A stretch of DNA of 64,000 nucleotides from Saprospiraceae bacterium (GTDB lineage Bacteria > Bacteroidota > Bacteroidia > Chitinophagales > Saprospiraceae): assembly GCA_028282725.1 (NCBI GenBank), contig JANQHF010000004.1, positions 1 through 64,000 on the forward strand. The letters are read 5' to 3'. The notes under the pieces were generated by a model that worked only from the letters and a program-made list of their open reading frames with translations, did not search any database and was not told the origin of the DNA. A program made the position numbers and the translations under genes. Positions 9,105 through 18,737 of the stretch are shown here, piece after piece; position 1 is the stretch's first letter, and the number at the start of each line of letters is the position of its first letter.

Positions 9105-9884
9105 TTACTTATGAATAGCAGGAACCAAAATTCCTGCCAGAGCTCCGATTACATATCCCATAATAACGTCTGTTGGGAAATGTTTTCCACCTTTAACTCG
9201 TAAGTATCCCATAACTGCTGGAATGGTAGCGGCAGATATCCAGTAGAATGGAATCCAATTACTGTCAGGATTAGTATCCGCCAAAATTCTTGCAGTTAAA
9301 AAAGAATTTGCAGTTGTCATCGAAGTATGCCCCGAGAAGAAGGACTGTCTTGTATTTCGGTCCATTTTAAAATCATCAGATACTCTACCATTATACGCAT
9401 AGGGCCGGGTGCGTTTAGTTATGTTTTTTGTTAGAGTTGTAAGACCCCATGTGAGCAAATTCGTCTCAAGCCAAATGGTCGGGATGTTTCGATTTTCATT
9501 GTTGGCATTTTCATTAAAGAATGTTGTGCTGAAAGGGAGAGCAAAAATTGGTCCTTTCAAAATGATATCACTTATAGATTGTGCTTTTATGTCATATAAA
9601 GTAGTAGATATTCTGTCAAACTTATGTATTGAAAGGGAATCTAAGTTTTTTATTTGATCAAGGTTCAGAGGTTCAATTTTTTTTCCAACTGGAATTGAAA
9701 TCCCAAACGTCACTGCCCCCACCCATTTTGGTCCCTTTTTCCAGGAAAGATCATATACATTCTGTGCAACTGAATATTGAGAAATCACGATTATAATCAA
9801 TGTTATGAAGGTGTTTGTTACACATCTTCTTCTCTTTGACCGAACCGTGGACTTAAGTAATTTGTGAAGTGATGATCGATTCAT
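9105..9884 (-). CDS. PAP2-family phosphatase, exported
   Basis: A type 2 phosphatidic acid phosphatase-like protein of 259 aa. The three catalytic motifs are present: KNITKRTRPY (KX6RP type), SFFSGHTS, and RVKGGKHFPTD with the second His and Asp. A hydrophobic N-terminal segment (about residues 24-40, TLIIIVISQYSVAQ) looks like a signal sequence, preceded by an unusually basic stretch. The motifs therefore probably face the periplasm, where such enzymes act on undecaprenyl or lipid phosphates. Terminal hydrophobic helices (VIMGYVIGALAGILVP) fit the family. The codon usage is more AT-rich than in neighbouring genes. No operon partner. Confidence 0.88.
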   Translation of the reverse strand: MNRSSLHKLLKSTVRSKRRRCVTNTFITLIIIVISQYSVAQNVYDLSWKKGPKWVGAVTFGISIPVGKKIEPLNLDQIKNLDSLSIHKFDRISTTLYDIKAQSISDIILKGPIFALPFSTTFFNENANNENRNIPTIWLETNLLTWGLTTLTKNITKRTRPYAYNGRVSDDFKMDRNTRQSFFSGHTSMTTANSFLTARILADTNPDSNWIPFYWISAATIPAVMGYLRVKGGKHFPTDVIMGYVIGALAGILVPAIHK

Positions 9885-10311
9885 AATTATGCTAATTACT
9901 ACTTTGGTTGTCGAAGTGCAATAGTTAATTTTAAGTAATTACAGCTAAATTTCACTGTAACATAGACCTTTTGTAAAAGTGTATATTGGTTTTTTACCGA
10001 AGACCTAAGAAGGGCACTCCACGGTTCTAAAAGCCCCGAACCAATACCTTGGGAAATAAAAGACCTAATAATAGATATTCCTTAAGTGGATTTGCATCCT
10101 GAGCGAAATCGCCAAGGCAATCTTATGAAATAGGCGAAATGAACGAGGTGTGAAGGTCTAGTCTTTTGACCATTCATCAAGTACAAAATACATACAAATA
10201 AGTATTGTTCTGCAATGATTGGCAGTATACATTGTGGTTAATGCCGATTTTGGCAGGTATATGTGTTGAATATCTAAAAACTAGCTATTCACATTAAAAT
10301 ATATTTAGAGT
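9885..10311. other. Gene-free stretch, 427 bp
   Basis: No open frame with coding character and no RNA gene that I recognise. It is AT-rich at both ends. The middle (about 10080-10160) has a weak imperfect inverted repeat (GCGAAATCGCC facing AGGCGAAATG). It lies upstream of two divergent genes and presumably holds their promoters, but I cannot place them. Confidence 0.4.
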
Positions 10312-10851
10312 ATGAAAAGAAAACTAATGGAAAAAGGGCCTCACCTTCCAACCGAAAAACGAGCCCTTAGACAATTAAAACACGTCGTTGAAGCGAGGGA
10401 ATTGGAAGACCTCACACTCATTGCTCTACCGCCATGCAGACCACGTTATCTGGTTACTTATATGAATTCGCAGACTGCAAATGATAGTATGAGATCTGCT
10501 ACCGTGGTTACTGTCACCAACCAAAGCAATCAGACCAATCTCGTATGTGTCACATTTTTTAAAGGATTTGCCAACGACACATCCCCCGTTGGGACGGCAA
10601 CATTCTCAATTCCGCCTCAATTTACAATCGACTTTGCTTCGCGGCACCTGCCCGGGGTCTTGACAGTTACCAATGCCGTGCCCAATCCGCAACTGACCTT
10701 TGATGAAGGGCGGGCAATTGTATCATCCCGCGATCCCAGGATTGGAGTAAGTGCGCGGGTATACTATACAGCTGGAGACAACGATGAGCGACTACATGCC
10801 ATTACTGATTCTAAAGTGGTCCGATATGGACGCGCTAACAGAGGTGACTGA
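10312..10851 (+). CDS. Hypothetical protein, beta-rich
   Basis: Not recognised. A 179-aa protein without signal peptide or membrane helix. The first 50 residues are charged and helical (many Lys, Arg and Glu). The rest has alternating hydrophobic and polar residues typical of a beta-sandwich (ATVVTVTNQSNQTN, VCVTFFKG, GTATFSIPPQFTIDF), ending in a basic tail. It stands alone: a PAP2 gene diverges from it upstream and a DUF998 pseudogene converges downstream. An Ile/Val-Thr-rich sandwich domain would suit binding or assembly, but that is only a guess. Confidence 0.65.
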   Translation: MKRKLMEKGPHLPTEKRALRQLKHVVEARELEDLTLIALPPCRPRYLVTYMNSQTANDSMRSATVVTVTNQSNQTNLVCVTFFKGFANDTSPVGTATFSIPPQFTIDFASRHLPGVLTVTNAVPNPQLTFDEGRAIVSSRDPRIGVSARVYYTAGDNDERLHAITDSKVVRYGRANRGD

Positions 10852-10986
10852 TCATGAGTAGAATAAACACAAGGAAAATATTACTTCTTGCTGGGCATGC
10901 AATGATGAATATTAATCCTTGAATTCAACCAAAAGAAAAGTAACATTTCTCTCTGTTAAGGAATCACGATAAGAGTGGTAACCTGG

Positions 10987-11024
10987 GCCTCGAATGATCG
11001 ATGCGTGTTCATTGCATTCGGGGC
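10987..11024. terminator. Hairpin between convergent genes
   Basis: A ten-base stem, GCCTCGAATG pairing with CATTCGGGGC (one G-T pair), with an 18-base loop. It lies between the ends of two convergent genes and may end transcription from both sides. There is no strong T-tract, so the call is tentative. Confidence 0.35.
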
Positions 11025-11033
11025 TCTCTTGAT

Positions 11034-11726
11034 TTATCCTCGACCATGATATGAATACTCCTGAACTTCATATTTCGAGAAAGCAAAAGGCACCCATCCG
11101 AATAGGAATACAAAGATCAACCGTTGCCAAATTCCCCTGTATTCTTCAATCTGAAACATCAGCATGGTCAGGAGAGGTGCTGTGATACATGTCAGAAATG
11201 CAAGAATTTTGTAGGAGCGCCTACTTGCTACAAATCCTGTGGTCACGGCCAGGATTGAAAATGAAAATCCCGTAATTGTGGCAAACAGGGAGTGCAACTC
11301 ATCTTCCTGCACGTCATAAGGTCGATTTCGTTCTATGGGTGCATGTTGAAGGGTCGCAGTCATGATCAGCGCAACACCAAAGACACAGAGGATGGTTTTT
11401 GGAATCCAAAACTTTTGATAAAAATGTCATCCTGCATAGGTGCTCGTCTCTCCCAAGAGAATGAAAGTCAAATTCATGATCCACCCATTTGGGGTCTTCC
11501 GTGCACCTTACTCACTGGTTGCAATTTTGTGGATGGAATCACTCTTGATACTGAAAACGGGTAAAACGAATATGATGATGATCATGAGGGCGTTCACGAG
11601 CATCAACGGTTGCACATATGCCCTTTAAATTGCCAGGGTCTGGTCTGCGAGAAGGAGCATGACGAGGGCAATACTCAGGCCTGCCAGTATCCTGACCCCT
11701 GTGGACAATTGACTTTTATGGCCCAT
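11034..11726 (-). pseudogene. DUF998 membrane protein, three stops
   Basis: Reading from ATG at 11726, one uninterrupted frame of 231 codons shows a DUF998-like integral membrane protein but has three nonsense codons: TAA at 11625-11627, TAA at 11508-11510 and TGA at 11427-11429. No frameshift is needed. Between the stops the hydrophobic helices remain visible (VRILAGLSIALVMLLLA; MIIIIFVLPVFS; MNLTFILLG; KTILCVFGVALIMTA). The last uninterrupted piece (11034-11363, 109 aa) carries the family's C-terminal pattern with the conserved ELHSLFATITGF helix. As both TAA and TGA occur, this is decay rather than recoding. A small helical protein gene lies ten bases upstream on the same strand. Confidence 0.8.
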
Positions 11727-11736
11727 AATCGTGTTC

Positions 11737-11928
11737 TTATGGTTTGGATTTGATCATTATGATCTCCCTCTGGATTCTTTCTATTTCGAATTGTTTTTTG
11801 GTCAACTCTTTCCTTCTTTTTGTCATGGGTTGACCTTTGAGAGATTCCAGTTCGAGAGCTGTTTTATACATCAATTCTTCTAGAGCTTCCAAGAGGATTC
11901 TCTTTTTGGACTTGTCTATCTGCACCAT
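11737..11928 (-). CDS. Small charged coiled-coil protein
   Basis: Not recognised. From ATG at 11928 the product is 63 aa (MVQIDKSKKR...); a more distal ATG at 11988 would add 20 residues of different character. Nearly the whole chain is a charged amphipathic helix with heptad-like spacing (ILLEALEELMYKTALELESLKG, then a basic turn, then KKQFEIERIQREIIMI), which suggests a helical hairpin or coiled coil. It lies ten bases upstream of the broken DUF998 gene and was perhaps its operon partner. Confidence 0.45.
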   Translation of the reverse strand: MVQIDKSKKRILLEALEELMYKTALELESLKGQPMTKRRKELTKKQFEIERIQREIIMIKSKP

Positions 11929-12166
11929 GACAGGAATCGTGATTTTCTGTATAATGAATAAAGGTGATGTTAATCGTCGGTCTGGCAAATGAGATTAATC
12001 ATCCTATCGATTGATGATACTCAGTCCTGGTAGTACTGAAACCCAACGCTTATCTCTGAGATTTGACCGGTATTTTATTGACTTGAAGTGGAGATAACAA
12101 GTATCATACAAAAAAGTACCATTCAGCAAGGATAAAAGATGGTTCAACCAAATTCCTTTCCGTCTT

Positions 12167-12185
12167 AGATCAAAGAATTTGATCT
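12167..12185. promoter_or_regulatory. Inverted repeat before efflux operon
   Basis: A perfect inverted repeat, AGATCAAA-GAA-TTTGATCT, ends 17 bases before the tolC-like start codon at 12203. A short palindrome in this position is typical of an operator for a dimeric repressor of an efflux operon. No repressor gene adjoins it, so the regulator is unknown. Confidence 0.4.
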
Positions 12186-12202
12186 TGCCGCTATCTGACC
12201 CG

Positions 12203-13567
12203 ATGAAGAAGCATTTCATACAAGTAATTTATTGGCTGGCGCTGGTAATACCAGTACAGTTATCTGGTCAGAGTGCTGTATTGGATCAATACATTACCGA
12301 GGCGCTGGCCAATAATCTGCAAATGCGAAATGTAGAATTGGCCTCCGCATTACAAGCCAGTAAAGTTGCTGCCGCAGAGAAATTATGGAATCCAAATGTT
12401 GATCTTCAGGCCTCCTATCTTCTTGCTGAAGGAGGTCGGCTGATTAATTTTCCGATTGGTGACTTGTTTAACCCGGTGTATGGCACTCTGAACGACCTGA
12501 CCGCTTCCCAGTCTTTCCCTGAAAATCTTGAAAACATATCTACCCAACTGACTCCGAACAATTTTGTCGATGCGTCTATTGCAGTTTCCAAACCCCTCGT
12601 AAACAGTACAATAAAGTACAATATCAAAATTCAGAAAGAATTGATGGCCCTGTACGAAGTGGACAAGCGCATCCAGGAGAATGAGATCAGATTCCAGGTC
12701 AGACAAGCATATTACAACCTGCTCAGAGTACGGGAAGGAAAGGAGGTTCTGCAGCAGAATATGAGCCTTCTTAATGAAGTTTTGGCATTTAACGAAAAGC
12801 TGATCAAATATGATAAGGCAACGCCCGATGCCATCAGCGATGTACAATTCCGGATTGCTGATTTAGAAAGTCAGCTTTCAGAATTGGAGGAACAGGAGCG
12901 ACTTGCTTCCACCTTATTTAACATTGTTCTAAATCGTCAAATAGATGAGGAGATCGTAGTCGATACTACCGTATACAGCAGTTTTTCAACGCATGAGTCC
13001 AACTTAAATGTCCTGATTGGGACTGCCCTATCACAAAGACCGGAATTTGAAAAAATTCTGATTGCCAATGATTTAAACGCGCTCAATGTTGAAAGAGTCA
13101 AAAACCAAAATAATCCAACAATCGGTCTACGTGCAGGTATTGGTATCCAGACAGAGGATTTTTCATTGAATGACGGAGGTCCCTTATATACCTTAGGACT
13201 GAATGCCGGGTGGAAAATTATTGATGGAGGATTGAAGAAAAAGCAGTTAGAAGAATTACTGATCGAGCGTTCCCAGAATGACCTTCAGAAACAGATATTG
13301 AGACAACAGGTTGTTTTGCAGGTCAGCGAATCTTTTCACACTCTAAAGAGTCTCTATGCACAAATAAAGGCCCAGGACGAGAAAATCAGGTCTGCTAATA
13401 TCAGCTATGAGGCAGTCTCAAGAAAATACAGGAATGAAAAAGCACTATTGATCGAATTGCTCACTGCACAAAATCAGTGGATTTCAAGTCGTCTGAACCG
13501 GGTGATCCTGATGATTGAAATATTGAATGCCCAAGCCCAATTGGATAAAGTCATAAACGCATCATGA
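12203..13567 (+). CDS. TolC-family outer membrane efflux protein
   Basis: The outer-membrane channel of a tripartite efflux pump, 454 aa. From ATG at 12203 a signal peptide (MKKHFIQVIYWLALVIPVQLSGQ) is followed by two outer-membrane-efflux-protein repeats. These contain long amphipathic helices (YITEALANNLQMRNVELASAL; the QVRQAYYNLLRVREGKEVL stretch; VVLQVSESFHTLKSLYAQIK) and Gly/Asn-rich beta segments. It overlaps the following adaptor gene by four bases (ATGA), so translation is coupled. A TTG start eight codons upstream would spoil the signal peptide. Confidence 0.92.
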   Translation: MKKHFIQVIYWLALVIPVQLSGQSAVLDQYITEALANNLQMRNVELASALQASKVAAAEKLWNPNVDLQASYLLAEGGRLINFPIGDLFNPVYGTLNDLTASQSFPENLENISTQLTPNNFVDASIAVSKPLVNSTIKYNIKIQKELMALYEVDKRIQENEIRFQVRQAYYNLLRVREGKEVLQQNMSLLNEVLAFNEKLIKYDKATPDAISDVQFRIADLESQLSELEEQERLASTLFNIVLNRQIDEEIVVDTTVYSSFSTHESNLNVLIGTALSQRPEFEKILIANDLNALNVERVKNQNNPTIGLRAGIGIQTEDFSLNDGGPLYTLGLNAGWKIIDGGLKKKQLEELLIERSQNDLQKQILRQQVVLQVSESFHTLKSLYAQIKAQDEKIRSANISYEAVSRKYRNEKALLIELLTAQNQWISSRLNRVILMIEILNAQAQLDKVINAS

Positions 13568-14622
13568 AAAGAATAAAGTACTTAAGCGGTTTTGGACTGA
13601 TCGTCATTTTAATGTTCAGCAATTGCAAGCAAAATTACGACGATCTTCTGACCTCCTCGTTGGTAAAAAAGTCATATGTACCTGTTGAAGTCGAGTCTAT
13701 TCAACAATCCACATCGATCATACCGATTTATGCGATCGGAAGAGTAGCCTCAGATACGGAGACGAAGTTGTCATTTAAGACAGGCGGTTATATTGCCGAG
13801 CTTACTGCCGGTGAAGGAGACTTTGTACGTACAGGTCGTTTGTTGGGTCGACTTCGTACACAGGAAATTGATGCCCAGGTATTGAAGGCCAACCATGCAC
13901 TCATGAAAGCCCGGCGTGACCTGGTGAGGATAGAAGCCATGTATACCGATTCGGTAGCAACTCTTGAAAACGTGCAGGACTTGCGGACCCTAGTTGAAGT
14001 AAGCCAGGCAGACCTCGATATCGCATTGTATAACCAGAAACATTCCCAGATCACTAGTCCGGTCACCGGACGGGTACTAAGAAAGTTGGCCGAACCCAAT
14101 GAATTAGTCAATCCCGGCCAACCCATTTATATCATCGGTTCATTCGGACGAGGAGCCTATGTAATGACCATTCAGATTTCTGACAGGGATATCAACCTCA
14201 TTTCCCTGGGAACTAGGGCATCTTTAACGTTTGATGCTTTTGAAGGATCCGAATTCAGTGCCAGGGTATCACAAATAGCGGAAAACGCAGATCCGGTAAC
14301 GGGCACATTTGAAATTGAATTGGAAATTGCAAATGCCAATCAAAGGTTGAGGAATGGATTGATCGGACGTGTTACGCTTTTCCCGGGCGCAGGGAATGAC
14401 TACGTAAAAATCCCCATCAGCAGTATCGTGGAAGGGGTAGGACGTAAAATATCCGTGTTCGTTCCTACGCAAAGCGACAGCATTGCGAAAAAAATCGAAT
14501 TGCAGATCGAGCGTTTCGCAGATGACTTCGTCTGGGTGAGATCTGAATACTTCAGCGAAGATCGAATCATCACTACGGGTGCACCTTATCTGAAGGACGG
14601 ACAACTTATTAAGATCAATTAG
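13564..14622 (+). CDS. RND periplasmic adaptor lipoprotein
   Basis: The membrane fusion protein (HlyD/AcrA type) of the pump, 352 aa. A lipoprotein signal ends in MFSNC (Cys near residue 21). The barrel-sandwich halves (SFKTGGYIAELTAGEGDFV; then ITSPVTGRVLRKLAEPNELV) flank a short helical hairpin with QVLKANHALMKARRDLVRIE. Beta-barrel and membrane-proximal domains follow. It overlaps the upstream outer-membrane gene by four bases and lies 23 bases before the permease gene. Substrates cannot be told from sequence. Confidence 0.93.
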   Translation: MKRIKYLSGFGLIVILMFSNCKQNYDDLLTSSLVKKSYVPVEVESIQQSTSIIPIYAIGRVASDTETKLSFKTGGYIAELTAGEGDFVRTGRLLGRLRTQEIDAQVLKANHALMKARRDLVRIEAMYTDSVATLENVQDLRTLVEVSQADLDIALYNQKHSQITSPVTGRVLRKLAEPNELVNPGQPIYIIGSFGRGAYVMTIQISDRDINLISLGTRASLTFDAFEGSEFSARVSQIAENADPVTGTFEIELEIANANQRLRNGLIGRVTLFPGAGNDYVKIPISSIVEGVGRKISVFVPTQSDSIAKKIELQIERFADDFVWVRSEYFSEDRIITTGAPYLKDGQLIKIN

Positions 14623-14645
14623 ATGAGAGGCTAAGGTTGACGGAA

Positions 14646-17600
14646 ATGAAATTGACAAGATTAGCTATACGGAACGCTCAATTCATCCTGATCATTATTT
14701 TGATAGCCGTGGTAATGAGTGTGCGGTCATTCATGGAAATGCCAAGATCAGAAGACCCCCAGGCTGATTTTCCAATCTACAATATCCTGGCTGTTTATCC
14801 GGGCACGAGTCCCGAAGACATCGAAGAATTGATCGTTGATCCCCTTGAAGAGGCCCTGATTGAATTGGAAGATCTTCGGGATATCGATTCAGACATCCGG
14901 GAGGGAGTAGGTAGAATTGGTGTTAGCGCCTCTTATGATATCGATCCTAATGAAAAATATGAGGAGATCCTTCGGGAGATTAACTTGATCAGACCGAGTT
15001 TGCCAGATGGAATTATCCAATTTGAGGTAGAACAAATTAAACCGGCAGATCGCGTCAACTTCAAAGTATACGCTGTGAGTTCTGACGAATTGTCCTATGC
15101 CGTATTGAAAGATGTGGCAGAAGATCTGGAAGACGTATTGGAAGGTGTTGATGGGATCAGTTCTGTAGATATTGATGCGAGCCCGGAAGAAGAGATCCGG
15201 GTTTCCCTGGATTATGAAAGAATGGCAGCTCAGAACATCTCTCTGACCCAGGTCCTTGGAATACTGACGGCAAACAATGTCAACATACCGGGTGGAGACA
15301 TAGATCTGGGTTCATTGAATTTTTCCATCAAGAGTACTGGTGATTACAAAAGTCTATTGGAGATCAGGAATACCATTATCTCCAGCGATGGACGCCAGGT
15401 AATACGACTGGAGGACATTGCTGACGTCCGCCTGGGTCATGGTGAAGTTTTATGGAGAGGGTCATTCAACAAGGCGAAAAGTATATTTGTTGGTGCCAAG
15501 CTGAAGAGGGGATTCAATATTATGACTGTCGACGATGATGTGAATAGGGCAGTATCGGAGTTTCAGGCCACTTTACCTCCGACGGTAACGATCAATACTT
15601 CCTTCGAGCAAGCACCTTCCGTTAGAAAAAAGATCAATGATTTTTTCAATAACCTCGCCCAGGGTGTCGCCCTGGTCGGAATCATCATTCTCATCTTCCT
15701 GGGCTGGCGATCTGCCCTGATCATAATCACACTCATTCCCCTTTGTGTAATTCTCGCAATGGCCCTGCTGAATGGCTCCGGTTATGGCTTGCAACAAATT
15801 AGCATTGCTTCCCTTGTATTGGCATTAGGTCTCCTGGTCGATAATGGTATTGTTGTCATTGAGAATATCACACGGATGATCCGTGAGGGCAGCCCTAAAA
15901 ATCTTGCGGCTCTTGCCGGGGCTGAAGAAGTGGGAACGGCCATTGTAAGTAGTACAATTACCACATTGCTTTCATTTTTCCCGCTTACACAACTAGGAGA
16001 AGGAGCCGGACTCTTTTTGATGAGCTTGCCTCTGACTGTGATCTTCACCCTGGTCATATCTTTGATCCTGGCTCTTACTTTTTCGCCGATTCTCTCAAAA
16101 TGGATTTTGACGGAAAAACTGGTTCGCCCCTCCTTGCCAGATAAGTTCCTGCACTTTCTCTCCTCTGGTATTTATCGGCCAGTATTGAAGTTTTCCTTGC
16201 GGTTCGGTTGGCTGATCGTTATTGCAGCTGTTCTCATTACCGGGTTGAGTGTCAGTCTCTTTCCTCAAATCGGGGTTAGTTTTTTCCCTACTGCTGATAA
16301 GCCATTACTCATGGTTGATGTAACCACCCCTAAAGGTTCGAGTCTTGACTATACGAGTAGATCGACGGATTATGTAGAATCCCTGATTGATACGATGGAG
16401 ATTGTAGAAAGTTATATGACAAGTGTTGGTAACGGTAATCCCCAGGTATATTATAACCGAATACCCGTCAATTTTACCAAATCCCACGGTCAGATTTCAA
16501 TAAATCTGAAAGAGTGGGAGCAAGGCAGTTTTTACAAGACAATATCCACCTTGAGAAAGGCTTTTGCCGATTGGCCTGCAGCCGAATTAACCGTAGAAGA
16601 ACTCAAAAATGGAGCTCCTGTGGCTGCACCCATTGAAATTCGCGTATTTGGTGAGGATCTGTCCCAACTCAAAACAATGGCTGACGAGGTTGAAGAAATA
16701 TTGTTGAATACTACTGATGTCATCAATGTAACCAATCCGCTTGCTCGCAATAAAACAGAAATCACCTTCTCCCTGGATAAATCAAAGGCTGGATTATTGG
16801 GAATCTCTGAATTGGATTTTGACAGAACCATCAGGGCAAGTTTGAATGGCCTGACAATTGATGAAGTTATTCTCTCAAATGATGAGAACTATAACCTGGT
16901 CGTGTCCATGCCTTATGATCAGTTTCCTTCAATTGAGGACTTTTACAAAATTTATATCACCTCCAGGTCCGGTCGATCATTTCCCATCAGCCATGTGGCC
17001 AAAATGGAATTCTCACTGAGTCCTGCATCTTTTTCCCATTTTGATACGGACCGATATGTGGCAGTCACCGGCAGTGTAATTGATCTGGATGAGACAATAG
17101 CAAAGACATTGGAGATCATTGATGAATTGGACCAATTGTCTTGGCCTGAAGGTATGCACTACGTCGCGGGTGGAGAATTTGAGGAGCAGCAAGCCACTTT
17201 TGGAAGCCTGGGCGTCATTCTTATTCTTGCCCAGATAGCAATATTTGCCGTATTAGTGCTTCAATTCAGATCGATTCTACAACCATTTATTGTGTTCTCT
17301 GCCATTCCGCTGGCAGCCGGAGGATCATTCATAGCACTCTACCTCACTGGTTGGCCGTTCTCATTTTTTGCCTTTGTCGGTTTGATCAGCTTGATTGGGA
17401 TCGTAGTTAACAATTCAATCATCCTGGTAGACTATATCAACAAATTGAGACGAGAGGACGGTCTCTCATTGATCGAAGCGATCATAGAGGGGTCAATCAG
17501 GAGATTCAAGCCTATTATTCTCACTACCTTAACAACAATCCTTGGTTTGCTTCCATTGACCCTTCAGGGAACCAATCAATGGTCTCCATTATGCTGGACA

Positions 17601-17708
17601 ATTATCGGTGGAATGATCTCTTCAACCATATTGACCCTATTGGTAGTACCAGTATTGTACAAATGGTTTGGCGGACGTTCCAATCAACCTGCTACAGAAA
17701 TAAGTTAA
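14646..17708 (+). CDS. RND efflux transporter permease
   Basis: An inner-membrane RND pump of the AcrB/MexB-like superfamily, 1020 aa from the ATG at 14646 (a TTG three codons earlier is possible). It has the internal duplication with 12 helices and two large periplasmic loops. N-terminal signatures include PQADFPIYNILAVYPGTSPEDIE. The helix 4 proton-relay region reads GLLVDNGIVVIENI, with Asp-Asn where AcrB has two Asp. The helix 10/11 region is GLISLIGIVVNNSIILVDYIN. This Asp-Asn form is seen in other Bacteroidota RND pumps to my knowledge. Last gene of the three-gene operon. Confidence 0.95.
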   Translation: MKLTRLAIRNAQFILIIILIAVVMSVRSFMEMPRSEDPQADFPIYNILAVYPGTSPEDIEELIVDPLEEALIELEDLRDIDSDIREGVGRIGVSASYDIDPNEKYEEILREINLIRPSLPDGIIQFEVEQIKPADRVNFKVYAVSSDELSYAVLKDVAEDLEDVLEGVDGISSVDIDASPEEEIRVSLDYERMAAQNISLTQVLGILTANNVNIPGGDIDLGSLNFSIKSTGDYKSLLEIRNTIISSDGRQVIRLEDIADVRLGHGEVLWRGSFNKAKSIFVGAKLKRGFNIMTVDDDVNRAVSEFQATLPPTVTINTSFEQAPSVRKKINDFFNNLAQGVALVGIIILIFLGWRSALIIITLIPLCVILAMALLNGSGYGLQQISIASLVLALGLLVDNGIVVIENITRMIREGSPKNLAALAGAEEVGTAIVSSTITTLLSFFPLTQLGEGAGLFLMSLPLTVIFTLVISLILALTFSPILSKWILTEKLVRPSLPDKFLHFLSSGIYRPVLKFSLRFGWLIVIAAVLITGLSVSLFPQIGVSFFPTADKPLLMVDVTTPKGSSLDYTSRSTDYVESLIDTMEIVESYMTSVGNGNPQVYYNRIPVNFTKSHGQISINLKEWEQGSFYKTISTLRKAFADWPAAELTVEELKNGAPVAAPIEIRVFGEDLSQLKTMADEVEEILLNTTDVINVTNPLARNKTEITFSLDKSKAGLLGISELDFDRTIRASLNGLTIDEVILSNDENYNLVVSMPYDQFPSIEDFYKIYITSRSGRSFPISHVAKMEFSLSPASFSHFDTDRYVAVTGSVIDLDETIAKTLEIIDELDQLSWPEGMHYVAGGEFEEQQATFGSLGVILILAQIAIFAVLVLQFRSILQPFIVFSAIPLAAGGSFIALYLTGWPFSFFAFVGLISLIGIVVNNSIILVDYINKLRREDGLSLIEAIIEGSIRRFKPIILTTLTTILGLLPLTLQGTNQWSPLCWTIIGGMISSTILTLLVVPVLYKWFGGRSNQPATEIS

Positions 17709-17752
17709 TTGTGCAGTATCCATCCGGAGGGTGCATCAATGCACTCTCTTCA

Positions 17753-18427
17753 CTAAACCCGAATTCTTTTCTTTATAAATTTTATCTGGCCATTGTGGTT
17801 CGACTCATGTTCGCAGACATGAAACCACTTGCAATAATTGTTGGTGGGTTGGTTGCCGAAGAAATTTTCAGATTTAAATAACCAGCTGTCGTCTCGTTTG
17901 GCAAACCCTTTCTTTGTGCTCTCCCTGACTTCTTCAAGGATGGACAGGTAATATTCGATATCATGTCCTTTTATAATGTCTCTTGCTTTGAGGCCCAGAT
18001 CCATGGCAGTATCCCATTTGCTTGAGATCTCATCAGACCATGATCCCCATGACAATTCATCGAAAGTGTTCAACTGATAATATCGCTCTGTTGCAGCAAG
18101 GTGCAATAACATAGCACCAATCGAATTTGATTCTTCGTCAATCTGAAAATCCAATTCTTCCATCGACAGGTTTCTAACTTCGTTAACCACCCATGCACGC
18201 ATCATGGTCATTGTCGACAACAATGTTCCAATTTGAGGTGAGTAACCATTTCTTGGTCCTATAAGGTAGAGGGACTCATTGTCTTGATCTGGCTGGGGTC
18301 CGGATCCTTCTGATTTCAAACCATAAGGAAGGAGTAAGACAGAACCCATGATTCCCGAACCAATCAAGAAATTTCTCCTGTTTGACGATGAACTACTTTT
18401 TTTCACATTGATCATTTGATGAATCAA
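17753..18427 (-). CDS. Exported DinB-like protein (Tat-like signal)
   Basis: A four-helix-bundle protein of the DinB superfamily, 224 aa. The N-terminus carries NRRNFLIGSG followed by a hydrophobic stretch, a twin-arginine-type signal, so the protein is probably exported already folded. Putative metal-ligand histidines are in the expected helices (AMLLHLAATERYYQ and HVCEHESNHNGQIKFIKKR). Many DinB proteins are cytoplasmic thiol transferases or uncharacterised; an exported form is less usual. It is convergent with the RND permease gene, 44 bases away. The metal and reaction are unknown. Confidence 0.82.
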   Translation of the reverse strand: MIHQMINVKKSSSSSNRRNFLIGSGIMGSVLLLPYGLKSEGSGPQPDQDNESLYLIGPRNGYSPQIGTLLSTMTMMRAWVVNEVRNLSMEELDFQIDEESNSIGAMLLHLAATERYYQLNTFDELSWGSWSDEISSKWDTAMDLGLKARDIIKGHDIEYYLSILEEVRESTKKGFAKRDDSWLFKSENFFGNQPTNNYCKWFHVCEHESNHNGQIKFIKKRIRV

Positions 18428-18737
18428 CTTAGTCGATTTATTTTCAAAACGGCTGTTAGATCGAAGTTTTATAACTTCTTTAAAGGATTTTTAACTATCA
18501 AGGAGAAGTTTTGCTATTCATAAGACTCTAGTGTGAGATGACTGATTTATGTGATTGTACATCATTTCAAATTGCAGTTTGAAGGGGTGGAAAAGTTTAA
18601 TTATATAAGTTAAATTTTATGTATATAAGAAGTTATTAATCAACGAAAGTGACACCCGACTTAAAGTCGGGTGACGGCTTGTGATGTGACTAACCTGAAC
18701 CTCTGGAAGCATTCAACTCCTAAATTTTAGAAGCTGC
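18428..18737. repeat. Gene-free stretch with CCCGACT hairpin
   Basis: AT-rich DNA without a plausible gene. At 18654-18674 lies a perfect hairpin with nine-base arms (CACCCGACT and AGTCGGGTG, loop TAA). The same element recurs at 57769-57789 and 59271-59291, so it belongs to the dispersed palindrome family of this genome. Confidence 0.7.

Noticed and set aside
11034..11726. Stop-codon recoding (readthrough or altered code) of the DUF998 gene
   Set aside because: Both TAA and TGA would have to be read through, while all neighbouring genes use them as normal stops.
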